Shown in pieces: positions 54,092-62,680 of a DNA stretch of 64,000 bases. The DNA comes from Streptomyces sp. A0958 (GTDB taxonomy: Bacteria; Actinomycetota; Actinomycetes; Streptomycetales; Streptomycetaceae). The stretch covers positions 1-64,000 of the forward strand of contig NZ_SSBK01000017.1 in the NCBI RefSeq assembly GCF_004795035.1. Reading direction: 5' to 3'. The first letter of the stretch is position 1; each line of letters begins with the position of its first letter. The notes below the pieces were generated by a model, which saw nothing but the letters and a program-made list of their open reading frames with translations, did no database searches and was not told the DNA's origin. A program made the translations under genes and the position numbers.

Positions 54092-54616
54092 ATGTCTATC
54101 GGCCACACGTTGCTCGGGCTCCTGGAGTCCGGCCCCCGCCACGGTTACGACCTCAAGCGGACGTTCGACGAGAAGTTCGGGCACGACCGCCCCCTGCACT
54201 ACGGGCAGGTCTACTCGACGATGTCCCGGCTCCTGAAGAACGGCCTCGTCGAGGTCGACGGCGTGGAGAGCGGCGGTGGCCCCGAGCGCAAGCGCTACGC
54301 GATCACCGACGCCGGCATCACCGACGTCGCCACCTGGCTCGCGCAGCCCGAGAAGCCGGAGCCGTACCTCCAGTCGACCCTGTACACCAAGGTCGTCCTC
54401 GCCATGCTCACCGGCCGCAACGCCGGCAACGTGCTGGACGCCCAGCGCTCCGAACACCTTCGTCTGATGCGCATACTCACCGACCGAAAGCGGCGTGGCG
54501 ACCTCGCGGACCAGCTGATCTGCGACCACGCCCTGTTCCACCTCGAAGCCGATCTGCGTTGGCTGGAACTGACCGCCGCCCGCCTCGGCCAGCTCCAGAA
54601 AGTGGTGACCGCGTGA
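54092..54616 (+). CDS. PadR-family repressor of adjacent ABC system
   Basis: 174 aa. The winged-helix domain is HTLLGLLESGPRHGYDLKRT, then HYGQVYSTMSRLLKNGLVEV and GPERKRYAITDAG, and the C-terminal helical dimerisation part is DLADQLICDHALFHLEADLR. ATG 54092. It is the first gene of a three-gene operon with an ABC ATPase and an FtsX-like permease; its GTG/TGA junction with the ATPase overlaps by 4 bp. It likely senses the exported compound or envelope stress. Confidence 0.88.
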   Translation: MSIGHTLLGLLESGPRHGYDLKRTFDEKFGHDRPLHYGQVYSTMSRLLKNGLVEVDGVESGGGPERKRYAITDAGITDVATWLAQPEKPEPYLQSTLYTKVVLAMLTGRNAGNVLDAQRSEHLRLMRILTDRKRRGDLADQLICDHALFHLEADLRWLELTAARLGQLQKVVTA

Positions 54617-55299
54617 CCCCCGCCGGCTCCCTGCTCGCCGCGCACGACCTGCGCAAGACCTACGGATCGACCCCCGCCCTCGACGGCGCCTCGTTCTCCG
54701 TCCACCCCGGCGAGGTCGTCGCCGTCATGGGCCCCTCCGGCTCCGGCAAGTCCACGCTGCTGCACTGCCTCGCCGGGATCATCACCCCGGACTCCGGCAC
54801 CATCACCTACGACGGCCGCGAGCTGTCCGCCATGTCCGACGCGGAGCGCAGCGCCCTGCGCCGAAGCGTCTTCGGCTTCGTCTTCCAGTTCGGCCAGCTC
54901 GTCCCGGAACTCACCTGCGTGGAGAACGTCGCCCTGCCGCTCCGCCTGAACGGCACCCGCCGCAAGGACGCCGAGCGCACCGCCCGCACCTGGATGGAGC
55001 GCCTTGAGGTCGAGGACATCGGCTCCAAGCGCCCCGGCGAGGTCTCCGGCGGCCAGGGCCAGCGCGTCGCCGTGGCCCGCGCGCTCGCCGGCTCCCCGAA
55101 GGTGATCTTCGCCGACGAGCCGACCGGCGCCCTGGACTCCCTCAACGGCGAGCGCGTCATGCAGCTGCTCACCGAGGCCGCCCGCTCCGCCAACGTCGCC
55201 GTGGTCCTGGTGACCCACGAGGCCCGCGTCGCCGCCTACTCCGACCGTGACGTCACCGTGCGCGACGGCCGCGCCCGCGACCTGGAGCACGCCGCATGA
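54613..55299 (+). CDS. ABC transporter ATP-binding protein (MacB/LolD type)
   Basis: 228 aa. Walker A VMGPSGSGKSTLLHCL (about 41-56), FGFVFQFGQLVPELTCVENV (Q-loop), signature VSGGQGQRVAVARAL near 145, Walker B VIFADEPTGALDS near 168, H-loop in VVLVTHEARVAAY. The first Q-loop region and ADEPTGALD are typical of the MacB/LolD/FtsE group paired with FtsX-like permeases. Start GTG 54613 overlaps PadR; its stop overlaps the permease ATG (ATGA). Confidence 0.92.
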   Translation: MTPAGSLLAAHDLRKTYGSTPALDGASFSVHPGEVVAVMGPSGSGKSTLLHCLAGIITPDSGTITYDGRELSAMSDAERSALRRSVFGFVFQFGQLVPELTCVENVALPLRLNGTRRKDAERTARTWMERLEVEDIGSKRPGEVSGGQGQRVAVARALAGSPKVIFADEPTGALDSLNGERVMQLLTEAARSANVAVVLVTHEARVAAYSDRDVTVRDGRARDLEHAA

Positions 55300-57695
55300 C
55301 GCTGCTCGACGAGAAGCGGACCCCGGCCCCCGCGCCCGCGCCGCCGCCGGCCCGCCCCTCCCGTACCGCGCCCTGGCTGCGCGACCTCGGGCTCGGCATC
55401 CGGTTCGCCGCCGCCGGCGGGCGCGAGGGCTGGACCCGCACCCTGCTCACCGCCGTCGGCGTCGGGCTCGGCGTCACGCTCCTGTTCCTCGCCGCCTCCG
55501 TGCCGCACGCGCTCGACGCGCGCAACGCCCGGGAAGACGCCCGCAGCGAGACCCAGATCTCCGAGAACCCCGACGCGCGAGCGGAGAAGTCGGACACCAC
55601 GGTCCTGCGGATCTCGTCGGACACCGAGTACCACGACCGCTCCATCATCGGCTACGTGATGCGCGCCGAGGGGGACCACCCGGTCCTCCCGCCGGGCATC
55701 GACGCCCTGCCGGGCCCCGGCGAGATGGTGGTCTCCCCCGCCCTGAGGAAGCTGCTCGACTCCCCGGACAACGCCCTGCTCAAGGAGCGTTTTCCGTACA
55801 AGGTGACTGGCACGATCGCCGACGAGGGGCTGCGTTCACCCAACGAACTGTGGTTCTACGCCGGCAGCGACACCCTGACCCCGGCCGCGGGCGGCCACCG
55901 CGTCACCGGATACGGCGACCCCGGCCCGACCCCACCGCTCGCCCCGCTGCTCGTCGTGCTCGTGATCATGGTCTGCGTGGTGCTGCTCGCGCCCGTCGCC
56001 ATCTTCATCGCCACCGCCGTACGCTTCGGCGGCGACCGCCGCGACCGCCGGCTGGCCGCGCTGCGCCTGGTCGGTACGGACATCAGGTCCACCCGCCGGA
56101 TCGCGGCCGGCGAGGCCCTGTTCGGCTCGGCGCTCGGCGTGGTCATCGGCCTCGTCCTCTTCCTGGTGGGGCGTCGGTTCGTGGGCCACATCGAGGTGTG
56201 GGACGTCAGCGCCTTCCCCGCCGACCTCGCCCCCGACCTGCGGCTGTGCCTGCTCATCGCCCTCGCCGTCCCGCTCACCGCGGTGCTCGTCACGCTGACC
56301 GCGATGCGCTCCGTGGTCATCGAACCGCTCGGGGTCGTACGCAACAACCGGGCCCGCAAGCGCCGCCTGTGGTGGCGGCTGCTGCTCCCGCTCGCGGGGC
56401 TCGGCGTGCTCGCGCTCAACGGACAGGCCGGCGAGTACGAGGTCGTCAACCCGTACACCATCACCACCGGCGCGGTCCTGGTCCTCGTCGGGCTCGCCCT
56501 GCTGCTGCCGTGGCTGGTCGAGGCGTGCGTGGGCCGGCTGCGCGGCGGCCCGGTGCCCTGGCAGCTCGCCACCCGCAGGCTCCAGCTGAGCAGCGGGACC
56601 GCCTCCCGCGCCGTCAGCGGCGTCACCGTGGCGGTGGCCGGCGCGGTGGCCGTCCAGATGCTGTTCGCCGCGATGAACGCCGACTTCACCGAGGAGACCG
56701 GACAGGACACCAGCCGCGCCCAGTTCTACGCCTCGTCCGAGCAGGTCAGCGGAGACGCGGCGGTACGGACGATCAAGGAGTTCCGCGCCACCGAGGGCGT
56801 CACCCAGGTCATCGGCATGGTCGAGGCGTACGCCTCCAAGCCGGGGAAGTACGCCGAGGACGACATCCCGCCCACCACCTCCTTCAGCGTCGGCGACTGC
56901 GCCACCCTGCGCGAGGTCGCCCGCATCGGCTCCTGCGAGGACGGCGACAGCTTCGTCGTGCACCCCAGGAACGACAAGGAGATGACCGGCTGGATGGACA
57001 AGACCGCCCGCAAGGGCAAGGTGGTCCAGTTCGACTCGGGCAGTGGCAAGCCGCTGCGCTGGACGCTGCCGGCCGACGCGAAGACCGTCGTCAGCCGCAA
57101 GGACCCGGTCGGCGAGGACCGCTGGGGGATCATGGTCACCCCCGGCGCGATCGACGCGACCACCCTGCCGGGCGCGACCACCGTCTCGCAGATCCGCATC
57201 GACGAGAGCGTCCCGGACGCCGCCGAGTACGTACGCAACACGGCCGCCCGCATCGACCCCGGCATGCGCCTGGTCACCATGATGTCCGTCGAACGAGACC
57301 GCCAGTACGCCAGCGTCCGGACCGGTCTCCAGGTCGGCGCCACCATCACGCTGCTGCTGATCGCCGCGTCCATGCTGGTCTCCCAGCTGGAGCAGCTCCG
57401 GGAGCGCAAGCGGCTCCTGTCGGTGCTGGTCGCCTTCGGCACCCGGCGGGCCACGCTCGGCTGGTCGGTGCTCTGGCAGACCGCGCTCCCGGTGGTCATC
57501 GGCCTCGCGGTGGCGGTGGCAGGCGGCCTCGCACTGGGCGCCGCGCTGTGCTGGATGGTCGGCAAGGAGGTGACCGACTGGCTGGTGTTCCTGCCCCTGG
57601 CGGGGGCGGGCGCGGGCCTCATCCTCCTGGTCACCCTGCTCTCCCTGCCGCCGCTGTGGCGCATGATGCGCCCGGACGGGCTGCGCAGCGAGTAG
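55296..57695 (+). CDS. FtsX-like ABC permease
   Basis: 799 aa. A proline-rich N-terminus, a first helix (about 50-70), a large extracytoplasmic loop, then FtsX-type helices near 210-350 (VLVIMVCVVLLAPVAIFIAT), a second block near 390-460, another loop, and the terminal three helices (GATITLLLIAASMLVSQLEQ; LVFLPLAGAGAGLILLVTLL). This duplicated FtsX layout fits mechanotransmission or antimicrobial-peptide resistance transporters. ATG overlaps the ATPase stop. Confidence 0.88.
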   Translation: MTLLDEKRTPAPAPAPPPARPSRTAPWLRDLGLGIRFAAAGGREGWTRTLLTAVGVGLGVTLLFLAASVPHALDARNAREDARSETQISENPDARAEKSDTTVLRISSDTEYHDRSIIGYVMRAEGDHPVLPPGIDALPGPGEMVVSPALRKLLDSPDNALLKERFPYKVTGTIADEGLRSPNELWFYAGSDTLTPAAGGHRVTGYGDPGPTPPLAPLLVVLVIMVCVVLLAPVAIFIATAVRFGGDRRDRRLAALRLVGTDIRSTRRIAAGEALFGSALGVVIGLVLFLVGRRFVGHIEVWDVSAFPADLAPDLRLCLLIALAVPLTAVLVTLTAMRSVVIEPLGVVRNNRARKRRLWWRLLLPLAGLGVLALNGQAGEYEVVNPYTITTGAVLVLVGLALLLPWLVEACVGRLRGGPVPWQLATRRLQLSSGTASRAVSGVTVAVAGAVAVQMLFAAMNADFTEETGQDTSRAQFYASSEQVSGDAAVRTIKEFRATEGVTQVIGMVEAYASKPGKYAEDDIPPTTSFSVGDCATLREVARIGSCEDGDSFVVHPRNDKEMTGWMDKTARKGKVVQFDSGSGKPLRWTLPADAKTVVSRKDPVGEDRWGIMVTPGAIDATTLPGATTVSQIRIDESVPDAAEYVRNTAARIDPGMRLVTMMSVERDRQYASVRTGLQVGATITLLLIAASMLVSQLEQLRERKRLLSVLVAFGTRRATLGWSVLWQTALPVVIGLAVAVAGGLALGAALCWMVGKEVTDWLVFLPLAGAGAGLILLVTLLSLPPLWRMMRPDGLRSE

Positions 57696-57699
57696 CGCC

Positions 57700-57769
57700 G
57701 ACGGCGGGCGGCCACGCCCGGTCCGTACCTCCGCACCTCTGTACGGGTCAGCCGCGGCCGCCCGCCGTC
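57700..57769. terminator. 14-bp inverted repeat with long loop between permease and oxyR
   Basis: GACGGCGGGCGGCC (57700-57713) and GGCCGCCCGCCGTC (57756-57769) pair perfectly with a 42-nt loop. The right arm lies in the last codons of oxyR. It could terminate both convergent genes, though the long loop weakens the case. Confidence 0.4.
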
Positions 57770-58713
57770 ACGCGGACCGGCAGCGTCGCCATCGCCTCGC
57801 GCAGCGCCGCCGCGAACTCCTCGAACTCCTCGTGCCGGGCGGCCCCGGTCCGCATCCCCAGCGCCACCCGCCGGGCGGGGGCCGGGTCCGCGAAGTACCC
57901 CGTGGTCAGCGCGTCGTTGCGGGCGGTCTCGACGGTGACCGCGGTGCGCGGCAGCAGCGTCACACCGAGCCCGCCGGCCACCAGTTGCACCAGCGTGGAG
58001 AGCCCGGCCGCGGTCGTGGTGACGGGCGCGCCGTCCGTACGCCCGGCCTCACGGCAGATGTCGAGCGCCTGGTCCCGCAGGCAGTGCCCCTCGTCGAGCA
58101 GCAGCAGCGGCAGCTCCCGCAGCGCCTCGCGCGGGATGTCGGCCCGCCCACCGAGCCAGTGGCTGCGCTCCATGACCAGTACGAAGTCCTCGTCGAAGAG
58201 CGGGAGCTCGGTGACCCCGGGGACTCCGAGCGGCACCGCGAGCAGCAGCAGGTCGAGCCGCCCTGCGGCCAGCCCCTCCACCAGCGAGGAGGTCTGCTCC
58301 TCGTGCACCTGGAGGTCGAGGGCCGGGTAGCGCTCGTGGACCAGCCGCAGTACGGCCGGCAGCAGATAGGGGGCGACGGTCGGGATCACGCCGAGCCTGA
58401 GCACTCCGGTGAACGGCGCCCGGACCGCCTCGGCCTCCTCCATCAGCTCGCCGACGGCTTCGAGCACCACGCGCGCCCGGACCGCGAGCCGTTCCCCGGC
58501 GGGCGAGAGCAGCACCTTGCGCGTCGTACGCTCGATGAGCTGGACACCCAGTGCCTCCTCCAGCGCGGACACGGCCCCGGAGAGCGCGGGCTGACTCATC
58601 CCGATTGCGGCCGCCGCGTCCCGGAAGTGCAGATATTCGGCGACTGCGACGAAGGCGCGCAGCTGCGAGAGGCTGGGCTGTTTGGGCCGGTTGCCCTGAT
58701 TGCTCTGCGCCAC
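57748..58713 (-). CDS. oxyR: LysR-type hydrogen peroxide sensor OxyR
   Basis: 321 aa. The N-terminal LysR HTH is PSLSQLRAFVAVAEYLHFRD and MSQPALSGAVSALEEALGVQ. The regulatory domain has the redox pair in LLLDEGHCLRDQALDICREA, the two cysteines nine residues apart as in OxyR. GTG 58713 follows GGAGGT. It is divergent from ahpC-ahpD and should activate them on oxidation. Confidence 0.93.
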   Translation of the reverse strand: MAQSNQGNRPKQPSLSQLRAFVAVAEYLHFRDAAAAIGMSQPALSGAVSALEEALGVQLIERTTRKVLLSPAGERLAVRARVVLEAVGELMEEAEAVRAPFTGVLRLGVIPTVAPYLLPAVLRLVHERYPALDLQVHEEQTSSLVEGLAAGRLDLLLLAVPLGVPGVTELPLFDEDFVLVMERSHWLGGRADIPREALRELPLLLLDEGHCLRDQALDICREAGRTDGAPVTTTAAGLSTLVQLVAGGLGVTLLPRTAVTVETARNDALTTGYFADPAPARRVALGMRTGAARHEEFEEFAAALREAMATLPVRVTAGGRG

Positions 58714-58845
58714 TGATAGGTACCTCCGATCATCACGACCGAGTGTAGCTATTTCCGCGATCAATGCACTCTGTGCCATGGTGGTGATCGTCCAACCCTC
58801 AGGAACTCCCCCAAAAAGGGAGGTCCTACGCTGTAAGGAGAGCGC
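58714..58845. promoter_or_regulatory. oxyR-ahpC divergent promoter region
   Basis: 132 bp between the two starts, AT-richer in the middle (GTGTAGCTATTTCCGCGATC). GATAG near 58714 and further GATC/GATCA elements at about 10-bp steps fit the loose spacing of OxyR contacts. I cannot assign the exact site by eye. A ribosome binding site AAGGAGAGC precedes ahpC. Confidence 0.5.
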
Positions 58846-59400
58846 GTGCTCACTGTCGGTGACAAGTTCCCCGAGTTCGATCTGACCGCCTGCGTCTCGC
58901 TGGAGAGCGGCAAGGAATTCGAGCAGATCAACCACAAGACCTACGAGGGTCAGTGGAAGATCGTCTTCGCGTGGCCGAAGGACTTCACCTTCGTGTGCCC
59001 GACCGAGATCGCCGCCTTCGGCAAGCTGAACGACGAGTTCGCCGACCGTGACGCCCAGATCCTCGGCTTCTCCGGCGACTCCGAGTTCGTGCACCACGCC
59101 TGGCGCAAGGACCACCCGGACCTGACCGACCTGCCGTTCCCGATGCTGGCCGACTCCAAGCACGAGCTCATGCGTGCCCTCGGCATCGAGGGCGAGGACG
59201 GCTTCGCGCAGCGCGCCGTCTTCATCGTCGACCAGAACAACGAGATCCAGTTCACGATGGTCACCGCCGGTTCCGTGGGCCGTAACCCCAAGGAGGTCCT
59301 GCGGGTCCTCGACGCCCTGCAGACCGACGAGCTGTGCCCGTGCAACTGGACCAAGGGCGAGAACACCCTGGACCCGGTCGCGCTCCTCTCGGGCGAGTGA
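58846..59400 (+). CDS. ahpC: Alkyl hydroperoxide reductase AhpC (peroxiredoxin)
   Basis: 184 aa 2-Cys peroxiredoxin. Peroxidatic Cys51 is in FTFVCPTE, with the supporting P-x3-T-x2-C pattern, and the resolving cysteines are in ELCPCNW near 165. It reduces peroxides and is recharged by AhpD. GTG 58846. It is divergent from oxyR and 12 bp upstream of ahpD. Confidence 0.97.
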   Translation: MLTVGDKFPEFDLTACVSLESGKEFEQINHKTYEGQWKIVFAWPKDFTFVCPTEIAAFGKLNDEFADRDAQILGFSGDSEFVHHAWRKDHPDLTDLPFPMLADSKHELMRALGIEGEDGFAQRAVFIVDQNNEIQFTMVTAGSVGRNPKEVLRVLDALQTDELCPCNWTKGENTLDPVALLSGE

Positions 59401-59412
59401 GCTGATACCGAC

Positions 59413-59946
59413 ATGGCACTCGACGAACTGAAGGCCGCCGTACCGGACTTCGCCAAGGACCTGAAGCTGAACCTCGGTTCGGTCATCGGCAACAGCGAAC
59501 TCCCGCAGCAGCAGCTCTGGGGCACCGTCCTGGCCTGCGCGATCGCCTCGCGCTCGCCGAAGGTGCTGCGCGAGCTGGAGCCGGAGGCGAAGGCCAACCT
59601 CTCCGCGGAGGCGTACACCGCCGCGAAGTCGGCCGCCGCCATCATGGCGATGAACAACGTCTTCTACCGGACCCGCCACCTGCTCTCGGACCCCGAGTAC
59701 GGGAACCTCCGCGCGGGCCTGCGGATGAACGTGATCGGCAAGCCGGGCGTGGAGAAGGTCGACTTCGAGCTGTGGTCGCTCGCCGTCTCCGCGATCAACG
59801 GCTGCGGCCAGTGCCTGGACTCCCACGAGCAGGTGCTGCGCAAGGCCGGCGTGGACCGCGAGACCATCCAGGAAGCCGTCAAGATCGCCTCGGTGATCCA
59901 GGCGGTGGGCGTCACCCTGGAGGCCGAGGCCGTCCTCGCCGAGTAG
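59413..59946 (+). CDS. ahpD: Alkyl hydroperoxidase AhpD
   Basis: 177 aa. The catalytic motif CGQCLDSHE gives Cys131, Cys134 and His138, and the helical fold [20 protein letters not shown] is typical. In actinobacteria AhpD, coupled to lipoamide, reduces AhpC. ATG 59413, same operon as ahpC. A hairpin follows. Confidence 0.97.
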   Translation: MALDELKAAVPDFAKDLKLNLGSVIGNSELPQQQLWGTVLACAIASRSPKVLRELEPEAKANLSAEAYTAAKSAAAIMAMNNVFYRTRHLLSDPEYGNLRAGLRMNVIGKPGVEKVDFELWSLAVSAINGCGQCLDSHEQVLRKAGVDRETIQEAVKIASVIQAVGVTLEAEAVLAE

Positions 59947-59968
59947 GAACCCGCAGTACCCTGATACG

Positions 59969-60010
59969 AGAAGGGCCCCGAGGACGACCGACCGTCCGAG
60001 GGGCCCTTCT
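59969..60010 (+). terminator. Terminator after ahpCD
   Basis: AGAAGGGCCCC and GGGGCCCTTCT pair over 11 bp, with inner GGACG/CGTCC adding to the stem, followed by TTTC. It lies 23 bp after the ahpD stop and before the convergent transporter gene, so it may also act on that side. Confidence 0.75.
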
Positions 60011-60047
60011 TTCATGTGCGTGGTGTACGCGCTTCGGAGTATCCGCG

Positions 60048-61451
60048 CTACGGGGCCTCCGGCGCGTCCTCGTCGTCGTCGCTCTCCTCGGGCGGTGAGC
60101 CGGGGGCCGGGGTCGGCGCCGCGTCCAGCGCGGTCGCCCCGTGCGGCGGCGGCGAGTGGCGGCGCGACTCCTCCTGCCCGTACGCCCGCAGATAGCCGAC
60201 CACCGTATTGGTGACCGCGACCAGCGGCACCGCGACGACCGCGCCGCCGATGCCGGCGACCATGCCGCCCGCGGCGACCGACAGCACCACGGCCAGCGGG
60301 TGCACGCGCACCGCCCGGCCCAGGATGAACGGCTGGAGGATGTGGCCCTCGATCTGCTGCACCGCGAGGACCACGAGGAGCACCATCAGCGCCGTGAACA
60401 CGCCCTCGGTGACCAGGGCGACGACCACAGCCAGTGCCCCGGAGACCACCGCGCCCACGAGCGGGATGAACGCGAAGAGGAAGATGAAGACGGCCAGCGG
60501 CACGGCCATCGGCACGTCGAGGAAGTAGATCCCGAGGCCGATGAAGATCGCGTCGATCAGGGCGACTATGACGGTGCCGCGCACATAGGCGGTGAGGGTC
60601 CGCCAGGCGCGCGGTCCGGCGCCCGCGACACCGGGCCTCGCCTGGGCCGGCACCAGCTTGAGCACCCACTGCCAGATGCGCTTGCCGTCGTAGAGCAGGA
60701 AGAGGGTCGAGAACATCGCCAGCAGCGCGCCGGTCATGAACTCCACCACGACGGTGACGCCCTGGAGGCCCGCGGTGGTGATCGCCTCGGTGTTGGTGCC
60801 GACGGTGTCGCTGAGGTTCTTCGCGATGTCGTTGATCTGTTTGTCGGTCACATGGAACGGGCTGTCCAGGAGCCAGTTCTTCAGGTCGTCGATCCCCTTG
60901 GTCACCTTGTCGGACAGGGTGTCGATGTTGTCCATGACCTGCCACACCACGAACCAGCCGACCAGGCCCATGATGATGAAGCCGGAGACCGCGGTGACGG
61001 CCGTGGCGAGGCCCCTCGGCAGTCCGTAGCGCCTCAGCCGGGCGACGGTCGGCTGGAGCAGCGCGGTGACGAGCAGCGCGGCGACGAAGGCCAGCACCAC
61101 GAGCTGCACCGCGCTGATGACCCGCATGAGCACCCACAGGGTCCCCGCGAGCACGAGCAGCCGCCAGCCCGCCTCGGCCGCGACCCGCATCCCCCAGGGG
61201 ATCGCCGCGACCGGGTCGGGGCGCGCGGCGACGGACGGCGCGTACGTGGGCGGGGCCGGCACCTGGTCGACGGCGGCCGCCGCGTCGTCCTTCGTGGCGC
61301 GCTCCCCGGGGCCGTTCCCGGCGCTCGCGGACGGGCCCGCGAGCAGGGGGTCGTCCTCGGCCTCCGACTCGGCCCGCCGTTCGTCAAGGCGCTCACCCAG
61401 TCTGGTGAGTTCGGCGCCCAGTGTTCCGAGCCACCCCGGCAGTTTCGACAT
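60048..61451 (-). CDS. AI-2E transporter family (PerM-like) membrane protein
   Basis: 467 aa. Residues 1-90 are polar and acidic; then about eight helices follow (GWRLLVLAGTLWVLMRVISA, VLAFVAALLVTALLQPTVAR, GFIIMGLVGWFVVWQVM, LAMFSTLFLLYDGKRIWQW, VPLAVFIFLFAFIPLVGAVV). VQQIEGHILQPFILGRAVRV with HPLAVVLSVAAGG is the PerM hallmark, and the tail is acidic. ATG 61451. Family members are permeases or exporters of uncertain substrate. Confidence 0.88.
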   Translation of the reverse strand: MSKLPGWLGTLGAELTRLGERLDERRAESEAEDDPLLAGPSASAGNGPGERATKDDAAAAVDQVPAPPTYAPSVAARPDPVAAIPWGMRVAAEAGWRLLVLAGTLWVLMRVISAVQLVVLAFVAALLVTALLQPTVARLRRYGLPRGLATAVTAVSGFIIMGLVGWFVVWQVMDNIDTLSDKVTKGIDDLKNWLLDSPFHVTDKQINDIAKNLSDTVGTNTEAITTAGLQGVTVVVEFMTGALLAMFSTLFLLYDGKRIWQWVLKLVPAQARPGVAGAGPRAWRTLTAYVRGTVIVALIDAIFIGLGIYFLDVPMAVPLAVFIFLFAFIPLVGAVVSGALAVVVALVTEGVFTALMVLLVVLAVQQIEGHILQPFILGRAVRVHPLAVVLSVAAGGMVAGIGGAVVAVPLVAVTNTVVGYLRAYGQEESRRHSPPPHGATALDAAPTPAPGSPPEESDDDEDAPEAP

Positions 61452-61520
61452 AGCGGTTCCTCTACCCCCGTCCACTCTCCCCACCGCTCTCCCGGGAGCG
61501 GTTCCGCATGACCGTACACG

Positions 61521-61559
61521 CGTGAAGCCCCTCACCGTAGGACGGCGAGGGGCTTCACG
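61521..61559 (-). terminator. 13-bp hairpin after the transglycosylase-like gene
   Basis: CGTGAAGCCCCTC and GAGGGGCTTCACG pair perfectly around 13 nt, about 28 bp beyond the end of the minus-strand gene at 61587 and upstream of the transporter start. Confidence 0.65.
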
Positions 61560-61586
61560 GGGTTGAGACCTGAACCTCGGAAGGTT

Positions 61587-62291
61587 CTAGTACGAGTGGT
61601 GGACCAGCCAGAAGGACCAGGCACCACACGGGCTGCCGTACCGGCCGTTCATGTAGCTGAGGCCCCACTTGATCTGGGTGGCCGGGTTGGTCTGCCAGTC
61701 GGCGCCGGCGGACGCCATCTTGGAACCGGGCAGCGCCTGGACGAGGCCGTAGGCGCCGGAGGACGGGTTGCTCGCCCGGTAGTTCCACGTCGACTCGTGG
61801 GACACGATGTTGCTGAAGCACTGGAACTGGTCGGCGGGCACGATCTGCCGCGCGATCGCCTGGATCTCGGCCACCGTGTAGGAGCCCTGGGCGGCGAACG
61901 TGGTGGTGCTGCGGACCTCGGAGCGGCTGGCGCGCTCGGCGGCGTCCTTCTTCTCCTGGCGCTGGCGCTCCAGCCTGTCCTCGGCCGCCTGCTTCTTCGA
62001 CTTGGCGTCCTTGGCGGCCTGGATACGGGCCGATTCCTCCGCGGACTTCCTCGCGGCGGTGTCGGCGGCGGACGCCTGCGCGTCGGCCTGCTGCGTCAGG
62101 GACGCGGTCTGCACCTGGGCCTGCTGGCCCGCGGGAATGTCGGCGAGCAGCGTGGTGTCGGCTGCGGTCGCCTCGAAGTTGTTGTCGTCGGCAGCAGGGG
62201 TGCTGCCCGATGCAACGCCTACGACGGCGCCGACGGTGGTGACCGCAGTGGCAGATGCCACGGCGAACCCCCGGACCGAGATCCGGCTCAC
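61587..62291 (-). CDS. Secreted lytic-transglycosylase-like protein with coiled coil
   Basis: 234 aa. Signal peptide SRISVRGFAVASATAVTTVG onward; a long alanine/lysine/glutamate coiled-coil (about 75-130: ARIQAAKDAKSKKQAAEDRL); then a lysozyme-like SLT domain (about 140-234) with SNIVSHESTWNYRASN (catalytic Glu), GAYGLVQALPGSKM and IKWGLSYMNGRYGSPCGAWS. It probably cleaves peptidoglycan outside the cell during growth or spore germination. GTG 62291 has GGAAGGA six bases upstream; the longer frame to 62579 is leader. Confidence 0.88.
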   Translation of the reverse strand: MSRISVRGFAVASATAVTTVGAVVGVASGSTPAADDNNFEATAADTTLLADIPAGQQAQVQTASLTQQADAQASAADTAARKSAEESARIQAAKDAKSKKQAAEDRLERQRQEKKDAAERASRSEVRSTTTFAAQGSYTVAEIQAIARQIVPADQFQCFSNIVSHESTWNYRASNPSSGAYGLVQALPGSKMASAGADWQTNPATQIKWGLSYMNGRYGSPCGAWSFWLVHHSY

Positions 62292-62620
62292 ACGGTGTCC
62301 TTCCAGCGTCGCCCGCTTAGGTGACCTCGCGGGCGCAATCGTGCCCCTGGCGCTGGCCTCCCTACTGCTTGGGTCACGGGAGGCACGGGCCCGGTGGGCG
62401 ACTCCCCGGAGGGAACGCCGCGTGGTGCTCGCGGGCGGCATACGGACGACGGTTGTTGAGTTGTGTGGTGCGTGGCGCCTCTGGAGGTGCCGGTGTGCCG
62501 TATGCGGGGCCTGACGGAAGCAAGACTCTGCCGGAACGGGACACCGGGAAGCAATTCTCCGTTGCGTGTGAAAGCTCACACCCCGTTTGGAGCACCTGAA
62601 TTACGGAAAAGGCGCCGCAA
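62292..62620 (-). promoter_or_regulatory. Long structured 5' leader, possible c-di-AMP (ydaO) riboswitch
   Basis: About 330 bp of untranslated DNA precede the cell-wall hydrolase gene. Just before the ribosome site the minus strand can pair CGCCCGC with GCGGGCG around GAGGTCACCTAA, which reminds me of the GUCAGCUAA segment in actinobacterial ydaO leaders of rpf-type genes. The other conserved ydaO parts are not clear to me. An AT-richer, promoter-like patch lies at about 62550-62605. Confidence 0.3.
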
Positions 62621-62625
62621 CACGA

Positions 62626-62662
62626 TGCTGCCCGGCTAAGCTCCTTGGCTCGCCGGGCGGCA
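62626..62662 (-). terminator. Hairpin after the PhoH gene
   Basis: TGCTGCCCGGC and GCCGGGCGGCA pair over 11 bp with one imperfect pair and a 15-nt loop, 19 bp past the stop of the PhoH gene. No T run. Confidence 0.4.
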
Positions 62663-62680
62663 CCAAAACCCCAACCGGTA

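Noticed and set aside
58714-61137. Minus-strand frame joining oxyR with sequence opposite ahpC-ahpD and the transporter
   Set aside because: Only the last 321 codons match OxyR; the rest is antisense to ahpC and ahpD or out of frame with the PerM-like gene.
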